The notes: generated by a model from the letters alone, not told the origin. Positions 41,888-51,900 are shown, numbered from the stretch's first letter. The stretch: 64,000 bases of DNA from Flavobacterium johnsoniae (GCF_001879205.1 NZ_MLFK01000001.1:372001-436000); one strand, 5' to 3'. A program made the numbers and translations.

Positions 41888-44349
41888 AATCTAGCATTTA
41901 TCTTTACGTTAAAAACTCTCGAAGTCATATAGTTTGGAATCGCATATTGATTTTTTGAATACACATCGCGAACCCATGTATTTGTAATCGCATTTTGATT
42001 ATTAAAGAGATTAAAAATCTCTAATCCAACAGCTAATTCTTTGAAGTTTTTCAACCAGCTGGTTTTTAAATTTTGTGTACTGGCATCGACAAAAACTTTT
42101 GCAAAGCCAATATCAGCTCTTCTGTAATCATTCAATCTGTTTTGGTACAAATATGGATCTGAATAGGCTGGTGCACCCCCTGGCAAACCTGTATTGTAAA
42201 CTAAATTTAGATATACTTTTACACTTGGAATATTAGGCATATAATCCTGAAACAACATTGCAAATTTTAAACGCTGATCTGTTGGGCGGGCGATATAACC
42301 TTTGTTTTCGTAGTTTTCTTCGGTTTTTAAATATCCAAAACTAACCCATGATTCTGTTCCCGGTACAAATTCTCCGTTTAATCTAAAATCAAGTCCCTGT
42401 GCGTAGGCTTTTGCGTTATTATTGGCCACATATCGAATACGTACATTATCAATCGAATACACATTTACATCTGAAAGTGATTTGTAATAAACCTCGGTAA
42501 CCCATTTAAAAGGACGGTTCCACATCCTGAAATTATAATCATTGCTCACTACCACATGAATAGCTTCCTGTGCTTTCACATTAGGATTGACAACCCCTTC
42601 TAAGTCACGAAGTTCCCGATAAAACGGCGGCTGGTGATACAATCCTCCCGAAATCCTGAAAACCATATCGCGATCCCAATCCGGTTTTATAGCAAACTGA
42701 GCCCGCGGACTTACCACAAATTGGTTTTTGCCTTCTTCTGAAGCTCCTGAAACATTCCAGCTCTGAAAACGCGCTCCAATGTGATACCAGATCTGACTTG
42801 ACCCCAGTTCTGATTGCTTATTCCATTGTGCGTATCCTGAAAACCTGTTAATTGTATTAAAATTGGCGGCACGAATATCCTGATACGGTAAAAGCGGACC
42901 CGTATACGGCGCATAAGGCTGATTATTTTGCGGCAGGATAACCAATGGCGGATTGATAGAAAATCCTGCCGAATCAATCATCTCCCACTCTACAATTCTG
43001 TCTCTAATTGATTCTCTGGTATATTTCAACCCAAATTCAAGCTGACTCTCTTTCCAATCTTTAAAACCTTTAATTTCGGCATTGGCGATTAATGCATCTA
43101 AATCATTACGGGCATGATTAAGCTGAGAACCTATACCGCGGGTAAAGTCAATTGGTGATGCATCATTTGGATTTTCGGGATCTACATTTCCTAAACGATA
43201 TTGGGCCAAAATATCGAAATGTTCTTTTTCTGTAGTATGAAATAACGAACCAATAAATTTTAAAGTCAGCGAAGGCGAAGCTTTATAAGTCGTTTTTAAA
43301 GCTCCAAAATAAGTATCGTACTGATCTTTTTCCTGACCTTCATAATAAACCGCCAAAGCCATCGGCTGATCAATGGTTCCAAATTTTGTTTCGCGGGTTA
43401 AAGGCTGATATAAATATTTATTCTGCGAAATATTTCCCAAAAAGCTCATTTGCCATTTTTCAGAAATATCATAATTTACATTCGTCTGAATATCTGCAAA
43501 AGTAGGCGTATAATTCGTTTGTGTATCCTGGCTGTTTACCAATAAACTATTGTTTCGATAACGAACTCCTGTAACAGCCGACCATTTTTTGTTTTTCGAA
43601 ACCAAATCTACAGAAGCGCTTCCGCCCAGTAAACTTGCTTCAAGCGAAGCACCAAACTGAGTTGGTTTTCTATAAGTAATATCTAAAACTGATGATAATT
43701 TATCTCCAAATTTGGCCTGAAACCCTCCGGCTGAGAAATCTACATTTTGAACCAAATCAGTATTGGTAAAACTTAAACCTTCCTGTTGTCCGGAACGAAT
43801 TAAAAAGGGACGATAGACTTCGACTTCGTTAACATAAACTAAATTCTCGTCATAATTACCCCCTCTAACGGCATATTGCGTACTTAATTCATTGTTAGAA
43901 TTAACGCCGGGAAGTGTCTTCAGAATATTCTCTATTCCGGCATTGGCACCGGGAATCTTTTTTATTGTCGCAGCATCCACCGTTGTAATTCCCTGCACGC
44001 GTTTTCTATTTCTGGACGAAACAAAAACTTCTCCCATTTGTTCCTGTGAATTATTCATTACAGGATTAAAAACAAAAATTTCGCTGGTTTTTAAATTCAC
44101 CGTCAGGCTGATCATCTTTAAAGAAATATGTGTAAAAATGATCGAAGCTTTTTTATTGGAAATGACTTCAATATCAAAAAAACCATTCGCATCAGACTGT
44201 GTGCTGTTTTTACCTGATGTTATATTTACATTAGAAACCGGATGATTTTCATTATCCAAAATAATACCTTTTACATGAGCATTTTGAGCAAATGAAATAC
44301 AAGCAAAGCACAAAAAAAGTAAAGCGAATATTAACTTGTTTTTATTCAA
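41884..44349 (-). CDS. TonB-dependent outer-membrane receptor with carboxypeptidase-like N-terminal domain
   Basis: This 821-residue protein has a signal peptide (...FACISFAQ). A carboxypeptidase-D regulatory-like beta-sandwich lies at about 25-100 (HVKGIILDNENHPVSNVNITS), then the plug (IENILKTLPGVNSNNELSTQYAVRGGNYDENLVYVNEVEVYRP) and a barrel ending in RVFNVKINARL. The ligand is unknown; no riboswitch, Fur box or neighbouring transporter gives a clue. It is not SusC-like by size (SusC is about 1000 aa) and has no SusD partner. Confidence 0.9.
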   Translation of the reverse strand: MNKNKLIFALLFLCFACISFAQNAHVKGIILDNENHPVSNVNITSGKNSTQSDANGFFDIEVISNKKASIIFTHISLKMISLTVNLKTSEIFVFNPVMNNSQEQMGEVFVSSRNRKRVQGITTVDAATIKKIPGANAGIENILKTLPGVNSNNELSTQYAVRGGNYDENLVYVNEVEVYRPFLIRSGQQEGLSFTNTDLVQNVDFSAGGFQAKFGDKLSSVLDITYRKPTQFGASLEASLLGGSASVDLVSKNKKWSAVTGVRYRNNSLLVNSQDTQTNYTPTFADIQTNVNYDISEKWQMSFLGNISQNKYLYQPLTRETKFGTIDQPMALAVYYEGQEKDQYDTYFGALKTTYKASPSLTLKFIGSLFHTTEKEHFDILAQYRLGNVDPENPNDASPIDFTRGIGSQLNHARNDLDALIANAEIKGFKDWKESQLEFGLKYTRESIRDRIVEWEMIDSAGFSINPPLVILPQNNQPYAPYTGPLLPYQDIRAANFNTINRFSGYAQWNKQSELGSSQIWYHIGARFQSWNVSGASEEGKNQFVVSPRAQFAIKPDWDRDMVFRISGGLYHQPPFYRELRDLEGVVNPNVKAQEAIHVVVSNDYNFRMWNRPFKWVTEVYYKSLSDVNVYSIDNVRIRYVANNNAKAYAQGLDFRLNGEFVPGTESWVSFGYLKTEENYENKGYIARPTDQRLKFAMLFQDYMPNIPSVKVYLNLVYNTGLPGGAPAYSDPYLYQNRLNDYRRADIGFAKVFVDASTQNLKTSWLKNFKELAVGLEIFNLFNNQNAITNTWVRDVYSKNQYAIPNYMTSRVFNVKINARL

Positions 44350-44360
44350 AGATTTGGGTT

Positions 44361-46043
44361 TTATTTTTGTTGACTTCTAAAAAAATGAGTTTCAAAGATA
44401 GTAGAATTTCCTACATTGTCAACTACTTCAATTTTTAAAAAGTTTTCACCTTCAGTCAGGTATTGATCATCGAAAGTATGTGTAATTCTTCTGTTTTTGT
44501 TTTCATATTCAAATAAAACCCAGCTTCCGTTTAAGTATCCGTTATAAGACTTTATTCCGGAAGAAGAATCATTAATTGTAAAATCAATTTTTTTCTGGTC
44601 GCTGATCCATTTCCCTTCTACAGGTTTTGTAATTTTAATAACCGGTGCAATTGTATCGAGAACCAGGCCGTATTGTCCCAGTATTTTGGCCTTGGCAGTA
44701 AAAACATCTCCCTTTCTAATAGTTCCATTATAGCTGCTGCCTCTTCCTATATAAAGTTTATCGCGCAGAGATTCCGGATAAGTGCTGTCTTTAATCGTAA
44801 TGGTAAAGTTTGAATGTACAGGAACCGTATCATCATGAATATAAATTTTATTGTTTCTTACATCAAAATTCATATTAAAATCTTCGTAGAAAGTTCCTGC
44901 CGGAAAGAAAACAGACATATTATCTTTTTCAAAATTAGAATCCTTTTTGTACTTAATAAAATATTTTGATGTAACAGGTTCTGCCTGCACAAGCGGTGTT
45001 GCAGTATCATACTCAATTGGAACTGTAATTGAATTTTGATTTCCGAAATAATCAGAAACCTCAATTCTGTAAGTAGACGCCAGATTGGGCTGAGCCGAAA
45101 TTATCCCACGAAGAGAATCTGATTTAATAATACTTAATGCAAAAGGCGTATTCATAAAAAGTTTCTGAATGCGCTGACTTGTTTTTTTATATCTGGAATA
45201 ATCAATAAAAGCATTGATATATCGCATTTCATCAAAAGAATACGTATTAAACTGATAATTGTAATTCTGGTTTCCGTTTAAAAAGCTGGAAACATTAAAA
45301 ACACCATTTTTGTTATGAGATACATCATCGGTATCAACGGCATTAATTCCAAAACCAATTTTTCCGTTTGTTTTTACTTTCCCTGCTAAATAAGTTCCGT
45401 CTTTCTGAAGCGTCATATTTACAAGCAAAGGCTGTTTAGACTGATTAACCGTTGCATTATCTAAAGGGTAAACATACAAACTGGAAAGCGTAGGTTTTTT
45501 GGTATCCTTAATATTTTTATCAAAACCAAAAAACATCGGATTGATTACAAACTCTGTTTTGGTATCGCGGATTTCAAAATGCAGATGCGGCCCTTCTGAA
45601 GAACCTGTATTTCCGGAAAGCGCTATTAATTGTCCTTTTGTAACCGGAAGTTCGTCTGGTTTTGGAAACATTTCAATTTCGTATGCTTTTTCTTTATAAT
45701 GAGTTTTCTTTACATAATCCTGAATTGGTCCAACTGTTGTCTGCAAATGTCCATAAACCGATGTGTACCCATTTGGATGCGTTATGTAAATACATTTTCC
45801 GTTTCCAAAAGTCGAAATTTTTATTCTTGACACGTAGCCATCAGCAATCGCATACACATTTAATCCTTCTCTTTGATTCGTCTTTAAGTCAAAACCTGCA
45901 TGGAAATGATTGGGCCTTAACTCTCCAAAATTCCCGGATAACTGCATAGGAATATCAAGGGGCGGACGGAAATAATCTTTAGGATATTGTGTCTGGGCGA
46001 ATAGAAAAGGGCTAAATAAAAAGGCAAGTATTGTAAATTTCAT
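44361..46043 (-). CDS. M23-family peptidase (LytM-like), exported
   Basis: This protein has 560 residues from MKFTILAFLFSPFLFAQ at 46043. The LytM domain near the N-terminus (about 30-180) has the zinc ligands HAGFD and HLHFE plus GSSEGPHLHFEI. It probably cleaves peptidoglycan cross-links or, if inactive, activates amidases. The long C-terminal part (about 190-560) is beta-sandwich-like and of unknown function. The TonB receptor follows after 11 bp, so they form an operon divergent from zapA. Confidence 0.9.
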   Translation of the reverse strand: MKFTILAFLFSPFLFAQTQYPKDYFRPPLDIPMQLSGNFGELRPNHFHAGFDLKTNQREGLNVYAIADGYVSRIKISTFGNGKCIYITHPNGYTSVYGHLQTTVGPIQDYVKKTHYKEKAYEIEMFPKPDELPVTKGQLIALSGNTGSSEGPHLHFEIRDTKTEFVINPMFFGFDKNIKDTKKPTLSSLYVYPLDNATVNQSKQPLLVNMTLQKDGTYLAGKVKTNGKIGFGINAVDTDDVSHNKNGVFNVSSFLNGNQNYNYQFNTYSFDEMRYINAFIDYSRYKKTSQRIQKLFMNTPFALSIIKSDSLRGIISAQPNLASTYRIEVSDYFGNQNSITVPIEYDTATPLVQAEPVTSKYFIKYKKDSNFEKDNMSVFFPAGTFYEDFNMNFDVRNNKIYIHDDTVPVHSNFTITIKDSTYPESLRDKLYIGRGSSYNGTIRKGDVFTAKAKILGQYGLVLDTIAPVIKITKPVEGKWISDQKKIDFTINDSSSGIKSYNGYLNGSWVLFEYENKNRRITHTFDDQYLTEGENFLKIEVVDNVGNSTIFETHFFRSQQK

Positions 46044-46164
46044 AAGTAACATTTTTGCTAAGATAAAAAATTAACAGGTAAAAACCGAGTAAAAACCCAC
46101 AAAAACACAATTGATTGAATTTCATTTATTTGTCTATTTTTAATGCAAAAAAATCGAGAAAAAA

Positions 46165-46194
46165 TTGCATTAATAAAAAGGAATACTAACTTTG
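46165..46194 (+). promoter_or_regulatory. Promoter of the coiled-coil/zapA/6S unit (TTG-N19-TAACTTTG)
   Basis: TTG at 46165-46167 and -7 TAACTTTG at 46187-46194 have a 19-bp spacer, an excellent match to the Bacteroidota consensus. The start codon at 46223 lies ~20 nt from the predicted transcription start. Confidence 0.85.
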
Positions 46195-46222
46195 TATGAT
46201 TAAGTAATGAATAGGATTTATA

Positions 46223-46513
46223 ATGAGTGTAATTGCCGAAATAATTGATACTCTTGAATATAAAGTCGAGAAGCTTTTTGAAAAATCAAAAGGCCTTGAA
46301 AAAAACAATCAGGATTTACGATTAGAATTAGCCAAAGCCGTGCAAATTATCCAGAAACAATCTGAAGAAATGGAAGCTTTGAAAAAGCAATATGAAACAC
46401 TTAAAATAGCCAATTCGTTGCTTGGCAGCGATAACAACAAGAGAGAGACAAAGCTTAAAATAAATTCATTAATTCGCGAAATTGATTACTGTATAGCACA
46501 ACTATCAGATTAG
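46223..46513 (+). CDS. Small coiled-coil protein upstream of zapA (ZapB-like?)
   Basis: This 96-residue protein is almost entirely a coiled coil, with long heptad-like runs of Leu/Lys/Glu (VEKLFEKSKGLEKNNQDLRLELAKAVQIIQKQSEEMEALKKQYETLK). There is no membrane segment. It lies four bases before zapA in the same transcript. In E. coli, ZapB is a coiled-coil partner of ZapA in the division ring; an equivalent role is a reasonable guess, but no clear homology can be claimed. Confidence 0.75.
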   Translation: MSVIAEIIDTLEYKVEKLFEKSKGLEKNNQDLRLELAKAVQIIQKQSEEMEALKKQYETLKIANSLLGSDNNKRETKLKINSLIREIDYCIAQLSD

Positions 46514-46517
46514 AAAT

Positions 46518-46811
46518 ATGGACGGAAAGCTTAGAATTAAAATATCAATTGCCGACCGCGTTTACCCGTTAACGGTTGAACCCGCTCAGGAAGAAGGCCT
46601 TAGAAGCGCCTCAAAAAAAATTGATGCTATGATCAAGCAATTCGAAGAAAGTTACGCAGTTCGCGACAAACAAGATGTATTAGCCATGTGTGCACTGCAA
46701 TTTGCATCGCAGGTGGAACAAAAACAAATTGATAACGCAATCGATGGCGAAGAAACCATTGAAAGAATTAAAAGATTAAATTCGCTTTTAGATCAATATC
46801 TCGAAAATTAA
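46518..46811 (+). CDS. zapA: Cell division protein ZapA
   Basis: This 97-residue FtsZ-ring-associated protein starts MDGKLRIKISIADRVYPLTVEPAQEEGLRSASKKIDAMIKQFEE. The family core ADRVYPL...E..LR.AA..I is clear, followed by a coiled coil (DKQDVLAMCALQFASQVEQKQIDNA...RLNSLLDQYLEN). It bundles FtsZ filaments at mid-cell. It is followed by the 6S-like RNA and rny, an arrangement that parallels zapA-ssrS in gamma-proteobacteria. Confidence 0.93.
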   Translation: MDGKLRIKISIADRVYPLTVEPAQEEGLRSASKKIDAMIKQFEESYAVRDKQDVLAMCALQFASQVEQKQIDNAIDGEETIERIKRLNSLLDQYLEN

Positions 46812-46837
46812 ACGTTCTTTACAGAAACTAAGATACT

Positions 46838-46999
46838 GCCTACATTAGTTCACAATTGGTAAACTCAACACTAACAATTTAGAATGAGCAAATCGTCGCT
46901 ACTATAGTATGCCCAGCTTTGACCGGGAAACTTGAACAGTGAGTTAGCTCAAAACTTGTCTTTACGAGTTTATTCAAGCAATTAATGTAGGCTTTTTTT
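46838..46999 (+). ncRNA. ssrS: 6S RNA, 6S-Flavo type
   Basis: A ~155-nt stretch between zapA and rny is closed by a perfect 10-bp terminal stem (GCCTACATTA 46838-46847 with TAATGTAGGC 46983-46992), followed by a T-run that ends the transcript. Secondary pairings such as CACAATTGG/CAATT and ACTTG/CAAGT fit a long rod with a central bubble, as in 6S RNA, which sequesters RNA polymerase. Position, length and stem match the 6S-Flavo family as I know it. I could not run a covariance search. Confidence 0.85.
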
Positions 47000-47019
47000 A
47001 TATATAAACCCTAACAAAC

Positions 47020-48579
47020 ATGGACATCATAACGATCATTATTGGTATTGTAGGTATTGCGGCAGGTTTTGCAATAGCTAAAATTATCGAGAAAAGTAAT
47101 ATTTCAAACCTAATCAAAAACGCTAAAAAAGAAGCTGCTTCAATATTAAAAGACGCTAATTTAGAAGCCGAAAATATTAAAAAAGATAAAATCCTTCAGG
47201 CAAAAGAGCGTTTTATCGAATTAAAATCTGAACACGAACAAGTTATTTTGGCACGCGATAAAAAAGTAGCCGAAGTAGAAAAAAGAGTGCGCGATAAAGA
47301 ATCTCAAGTTTCTAACGAACTTTCGAAAGCCAAAAAAGTTAACGACGATTTTGAAGCTAAAACTGCTGAATACAACAATAAAATTGAAGTTCTGGACAAA
47401 AAACAAGCTGAAGTTGACAAATTACACAAAAGTCAATTACAGCAGCTTGAGGTAATTTCAGGTCTTTCTGCAGAAGAAGCAAAAGAGCAATTAGTAGAAG
47501 GTTTAAAAGCCGAAGCTAAAAGCAAAGCTATGTCTCACATTCAGGACACGATTGAAGAGGCTAAACTTACTGCACAGCAAGAAGCTAAAAAAATCATCAT
47601 TAATACTATTCAAAGAGTTGGAACTGAGGAAGCAGTTGAAAATTGCGTTTCTGTATTCAACATTGAATCTGATGATGTAAAAGGACGTATCATTGGCCGT
47701 GAAGGTCGTAACATTAGAGCTCTTGAAGCCGCAACCGGAGTTGAAATCATTGTTGATGATACACCAGAAGCTATTATTCTTTCTTGTTTTGATCCGGTTC
47801 GTAGAGAAATCGCACGTTTGTCTTTACACAAATTAGTAACTGACGGACGTATTCACCCGGCACGTATTGAAGAAGTTGTTGCTAAAACAGCTAAACAAAT
47901 CGATGATGAAATTATCGAAGTTGGTAAACGTACTGTTATCGATTTAGGAATTCACGGTTTACACCCGGAATTAATTAAAGTAGTGGGTAGAATGAAATAT
48001 CGTTCTTCTTACGGACAAAATTTATTACAGCACTCAAGAGAAGTTTCTAAACTTTGTGGTATCATGGCAGCCGAATTAGGCTTAAATGTGAAACTGGCTA
48101 AAAGAGCTGGTTTACTTCACGATATTGGTAAAGTTCCGGATACAGAAAGTGATTTACCACACGCATTATTAGGTATGCAATGGGCTGAAAAATATGGTGA
48201 AAAAGAAGAAGTATGCAACGCTATTGGAGCCCACCACGACGAGATCGAAATGAAATCGTTATTGTCTCCAATTGTTCAGGTTTGTGATGCTATTTCAGGT
48301 GCAAGACCAGGCGCAAGACGTCAGGTTCTGGATTCTTACATCCAGCGTTTAAAAGACCTTGAAGATGTAGCTTACGGATTCAGCGGTGTAAAAAATGCCT
48401 ATGCAATTCAGGCTGGTAGAGAATTACGTGTAATTGTAGAAAGCGAAAAAGTTTCTGATGATAATGCAGCAAACTTATCATTTGAGATTTCACAAAAAAT
48501 TCAAACTGAAATGACTTACCCGGGTCAGGTAAAAGTTACTGTAATCAGAGAAACAAGAGCAGTTAACATTGCGAAGTAA
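47020..48579 (+). CDS. rny: Ribonuclease Y
   Basis: This 519-residue endoribonuclease starts RNA decay. An N-terminal membrane helix ([21 protein letters not shown]) is followed by a coiled coil (about 30-200, rich in Lys/Glu/Ala), a KH domain ([26 protein letters not shown]), and an HD domain with [10 protein letters not shown]...[13 protein letters not shown] and [10 protein letters not shown]. The length matches the family norm of about 520 aa. It lies behind the 6S RNA and is probably transcribed separately. Confidence 0.97.
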   Translation: MDIITIIIGIVGIAAGFAIAKIIEKSNISNLIKNAKKEAASILKDANLEAENIKKDKILQAKERFIELKSEHEQVILARDKKVAEVEKRVRDKESQVSNELSKAKKVNDDFEAKTAEYNNKIEVLDKKQAEVDKLHKSQLQQLEVISGLSAEEAKEQLVEGLKAEAKSKAMSHIQDTIEEAKLTAQQEAKKIIINTIQRVGTEEAVENCVSVFNIESDDVKGRIIGREGRNIRALEAATGVEIIVDDTPEAIILSCFDPVRREIARLSLHKLVTDGRIHPARIEEVVAKTAKQIDDEIIEVGKRTVIDLGIHGLHPELIKVVGRMKYRSSYGQNLLQHSREVSKLCGIMAAELGLNVKLAKRAGLLHDIGKVPDTESDLPHALLGMQWAEKYGEKEEVCNAIGAHHDEIEMKSLLSPIVQVCDAISGARPGARRQVLDSYIQRLKDLEDVAYGFSGVKNAYAIQAGRELRVIVESEKVSDDNAANLSFEISQKIQTEMTYPGQVKVTVIRETRAVNIAK

Positions 48580-48600
48580 TTCTCATTTTATATAAAACCA

Positions 48601-48634
48601 AAAAAGGCTGTCTTCATCGGACAGCCTTTTTTAT
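48601..48634 (+). terminator. Terminator of rny
   Basis: A 12-bp stem AAAAAGGCTGTC/GACAGCCTTTTT is followed by a T-run, at the convergent end with the histidine kinase gene. Confidence 0.88.
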
Positions 48635-48644
48635 TATAAATAAT

Positions 48645-50165
48645 TTAAAGATCATTAAAGACGATTTTAAAACTTGTTCCCACTCCTACTTCACTTTCAA
48701 CAGAAACGGTCGCTTTCATGGCTTCAATTTGATTTCTGGTGATATATAATCCAATTCCTCTTGCTTCATTATGCTTATGAAAGGTTTTATACATCCCGAA
48801 TAATAAATCACCATATACTTTTAAGTCAATTCCCAAACCATTATCTGTAATTTTTAATGATTTGTATCCCTCTGGTTCAATTCCAAAATCAAAAACAATA
48901 AGCGGATCACGATCCGGATGCGCATACTTTATTGCATTAGTGGTAAAGTTCAACAAGACACTTTCCAGATAAGCCGGATTAAAATTTATGGTTAAGTATT
49001 GAGGCACGTTATTTACAATCGTCACTTTCTTTTGCTTATCATAGCCTTTTATCGTTGAAATTGTTTTTTCGATATACTCATGCAGTTTCAAAGGCTCAAC
49101 GGCAATATTGATGTTACTTTGTGTTTTTACAATTTGTGTTAAATTAGAAATTGTCTCATTTAAATCATTTGAAACCGTCCGCAGATGTTCCAGCATTTCT
49201 GTTACTGTTTCTTTGTCACCATCGGCATCAATAAAATCTAAAATCGATTTTATATTTCCCGCCTGTGTATTTAAATTATGAGAAACAATATGCGAAAAAT
49301 TCAACAAGCGGCTGTTTTGGTCGCTGTACAATTTCATTGTTTTTAACAGCTCCAATTCTTTTTCTTTTTGAGCTGAAACATCCGTATGAGTACCAATCAC
49401 ACGCAGTGGTTTTCCGTTTTCGTCCCTTTCAATTACTTTTCCTCTATCCAGAATCCATTTATAATTACCACTGGAAGTCATCACGCGATGGTAATTTTCA
49501 TAAAAGGGAATCTTATTATCAAAATGCTCTCGGATATCTGAGTAATATTTTGGAAGATCATCGGGATGCACGATTTTGTCCCAGCGCTCCGGATCATCAA
49601 AAATATCTGCCGACTCCAGTTCTAAAATTTTAAGCGAAAGAGAAGAATAAAAAACATTATTGGTCACCATATCCCAATCCCAGATCCCGGCGGTAGATGC
49701 TTCAAGAGCAAACTGAAATCTTTCTTCAGAAATACGAAGTTTTTCTTCTTTATCTTTTAATTCGGTAATATCAGAAACATGTCCAAAAAAGCTTACTCTT
49801 CCGTCTGTCGACAATTCTGTTTTGGCCGTGACCTTAAACCATCTGAGTCCTTTTTTAGGCAAAACAGCTCTAAATTCAACTTGCCATGGCTCTATCTCCT
49901 TTCTGGCCTTGACCAAAGATTGAAAAAACAAATCGCGATCCTGCTCTAAAATTCGTTCGTAAATAGTCACTTTGATAATATCTGTAAATTCATTTACAGA
50001 CAACTCAAAAATTTCATCTGCCGACTTACTAACCAAAGGAAAAGTGTAATGGTTATTACGGTCTACAACAAACTGAAAAAGCAGATCAGGCATTTCGGCA
50101 AACAACTTTCTGTAAAAATTATTTATTTCTAAGCAATCCTCATTACTGTATAAATCAAAAACCAT
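48645..50165 (-). CDS. PAS-domain sensor histidine kinase, orphan
   Basis: This 506-residue protein has no membrane helix. PAS domain 1 is at about 20-135 with PAC end GHVSDITELKDKE; PAS 2 is at about 145-265 ending IGTHTDVSAQKEKE. The dimerisation/phosphoacceptor helix FSHIVSHNLNTQAGNIKSILDF (His296) uses the Flavobacteriia SHNL form instead of SHDLR. The ATPase has NFTTNAIKYAHP, DNGLGIDLKVYGD and GIGLYITRNQIEAMKATVSVES. No response regulator lies nearby, so its target is unknown. Confidence 0.9.
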   Translation of the reverse strand: MVFDLYSNEDCLEINNFYRKLFAEMPDLLFQFVVDRNNHYTFPLVSKSADEIFELSVNEFTDIIKVTIYERILEQDRDLFFQSLVKARKEIEPWQVEFRAVLPKKGLRWFKVTAKTELSTDGRVSFFGHVSDITELKDKEEKLRISEERFQFALEASTAGIWDWDMVTNNVFYSSLSLKILELESADIFDDPERWDKIVHPDDLPKYYSDIREHFDNKIPFYENYHRVMTSSGNYKWILDRGKVIERDENGKPLRVIGTHTDVSAQKEKELELLKTMKLYSDQNSRLLNFSHIVSHNLNTQAGNIKSILDFIDADGDKETVTEMLEHLRTVSNDLNETISNLTQIVKTQSNINIAVEPLKLHEYIEKTISTIKGYDKQKKVTIVNNVPQYLTINFNPAYLESVLLNFTTNAIKYAHPDRDPLIVFDFGIEPEGYKSLKITDNGLGIDLKVYGDLLFGMYKTFHKHNEARGIGLYITRNQIEAMKATVSVESEVGVGTSFKIVFNDL

Positions 50166-50306
50166 ATATCGCTATTTAAGTAAATAATAAAACACTAATT
50201 CAAGCCAAAGAATGCTCAAAAATCAGCTTATTTTACTCGCTTTAATGTAAAATTTTAATACAAGATATTAATTTTTGACTTAAAAATTAACACCTATACC
50301 AAAAAA

Positions 50307-51203
50307 TTATTTACGCGGATGGTAAGAATGCATAACTTCTTTTAAGAAACTCCTGTCTAAATGAACATAAATCTCGGTTGTAGTAATAGATTCATGTCCA
50401 AGCATTAATTGAATCGATCTTAAATCGGCTCCATTTTCGAGTAAATGTGTAGCAAAAGAATGGCGCAAAGTATGCGGGCTGATGCTTTTATTTAAATTGA
50501 TCTTTACCGCCAAATCCTTTATAATAGTAAAAATCATAGCACGCGTAAGCTGACTTCCTCTTCGGTTTAAAAATAGAGTATCTTCACAGCCTTTTTTAAT
50601 ATTAAGATGCACTCTAATCTCATCTTGATAAATTTCGATGTATTTTTTAGTCAGTTTTCCAATTGGCACAAAACGTTCTTTATTTCCTTTTCCGGTAATT
50701 TTTATAAAACCTTCATCAAAAAACAAATCTGATATTTTTAGCGAAACCAATTCAGAGACACGAAGTCCGCATCCGTAAAGAGTTTCCAGTATGGCCCTAT
50801 TTCTTTCTCCTTCATTACTGCTTAAATCAATTGCCGCAATAAGCGCATCGATTTCTTTAACCGACAAAGTATCTGGGAGCTTTCTTCCTGTTTTTGGACT
50901 TTCTATTAACTCTAATGGACTATCATTTCGATAATCTTCAAAAACCAAATAGCTGAAAAAGCTTTTTAGACCTGAAATAATTCTTGCCTGCGATCTTGGA
51001 TTTACTTCTTTAGAAACCGCATATATAAATTGCTGCACCGTTTCATCGGTAATTTTTATGGGAGAAACATCAATTTGATTGACCTCCAAAAAAAGGCATA
51101 ACCGTTCTATATCAAAGCTGTAATTTTCAATTGTATTTTTAGACAAACCTCTTTCTATCCTTAAATACGATTGATAATCTTTTATATAATTATTCCATTT
51201 CAT
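50307..51203 (-). CDS. xerD: Tyrosine recombinase XerD
   Basis: This protein has 298 residues from MKWNNYIKDYQSYLRIERG at 51203; the six residues before it in the open frame are not family-like. The N-terminal SAM-like domain is followed by the catalytic core: R in LYGCGLRVSEL, K in GKGNKERFVPIG, HTLRHSFATHLL, LGHESITTTEIYVH with the nucleophilic Tyr. It resolves chromosome dimers at dif together with XerC. No dif-like site was noticed here. Confidence 0.95.
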   Translation of the reverse strand: MKWNNYIKDYQSYLRIERGLSKNTIENYSFDIERLCLFLEVNQIDVSPIKITDETVQQFIYAVSKEVNPRSQARIISGLKSFFSYLVFEDYRNDSPLELIESPKTGRKLPDTLSVKEIDALIAAIDLSSNEGERNRAILETLYGCGLRVSELVSLKISDLFFDEGFIKITGKGNKERFVPIGKLTKKYIEIYQDEIRVHLNIKKGCEDTLFLNRRGSQLTRAMIFTIIKDLAVKINLNKSISPHTLRHSFATHLLENGADLRSIQLMLGHESITTTEIYVHLDRSFLKEVMHSYHPRK

Positions 51204-51230
51204 ATTTACAAAGTAAAACATTTTTTGGGC

Positions 51231-51262
51231 ATAAAAAAACCTTCCGGATTACGGAAGGTTTT
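51231..51262 (-). terminator. Terminator after the 168-aa barrel gene
   Basis: A stem AACCTTCCG/CGGAAGGTT (51239-51247 with 51252-51260) has a T-rich tract on the minus strand. It is a near-copy of the two terminators at 51901 and 52709. Confidence 0.85.
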
Positions 51263-51283
51263 GAAAATAAAGTAAACTATAAA

Positions 51284-51790
51284 TTAGAATTTATAATTGA
51301 ATCCGATGTTCAAAGAAGAAAGCGTAGCATCATCAGATATTGCTTTATAAGACGCAAACAATTCAATTTTCTGATTTTGATAACCAAATTTTGGCTGATA
51401 CAAAACTCCTCCATCTCCGTCTCCGCTTGAGGCATAAATTGCGTACCCTAAATCAGCGCCAACAAACAAATTGTCTGTTATTGAATATTGTGCAGTTGCC
51501 GCCACTGGTATAAAAGCGGCATTAGGACTTTTAATTTCAACTTGTCCAAAGCCAAAGTTATAGTTATTAGATTTAGGAACATAGGCAGTATAACCCGTTG
51601 TTGCTCCAACGCTGAATTTGTCAGCAACATTCCACAGATATGCCACATCAACACCTAAGTTAGCAGAGTAGGAATCACTTAAATCACCTAAAACCACACC
51701 AGCGTGTGCTCCAACTTTAAAGTGTCCATCCTGAGCGTTTGCAAAACTAAATGCCATAACTGCAATAGCAGATAAAAAAATTCTCTTCAT
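51284..51790 (-). CDS. Small outer-membrane beta-barrel protein
   Basis: This 168-residue protein has a signal peptide (MKRIFLSAIAVMAFSFANAQ). Alternating hydrophobic strands (HFKVGAHAGVVLGDL, KFSVGATTGYTAYV, NLFVGADLGYAIYA) end in SLNIGFNYKF with the C-terminal aromatic residue of outer-membrane barrels. The family is the 8-strand OmpA/OmpW/PorT-like barrel. It shares its leader and terminator type with the two genes upstream, but its body has diverged. Confidence 0.85.
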   Translation of the reverse strand: MKRIFLSAIAVMAFSFANAQDGHFKVGAHAGVVLGDLSDSYSANLGVDVAYLWNVADKFSVGATTGYTAYVPKSNNYNFGFGQVEIKSPNAAFIPVAATAQYSITDNLFVGADLGYAIYASSGDGDGGVLYQPKFGYQNQKIELFASYKAISDDATLSSLNIGFNYKF

Positions 51791-51900
51791 TTTATTTGTT
51801 TTTGGTTAAATAATTAAGTCAAATATAAAAATATACCTTTTACTCTGGTATTTTTAATTTAACAAATAAAATAGTATTTATGTAAAAAAGCCACCGCATA

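Noticed and set aside
50307..51203. XerD as an integron or mobile-element integrase
   Set aside because: Length and motifs match the housekeeping XerD; no att sites, cargo or other mobile genes are nearby.
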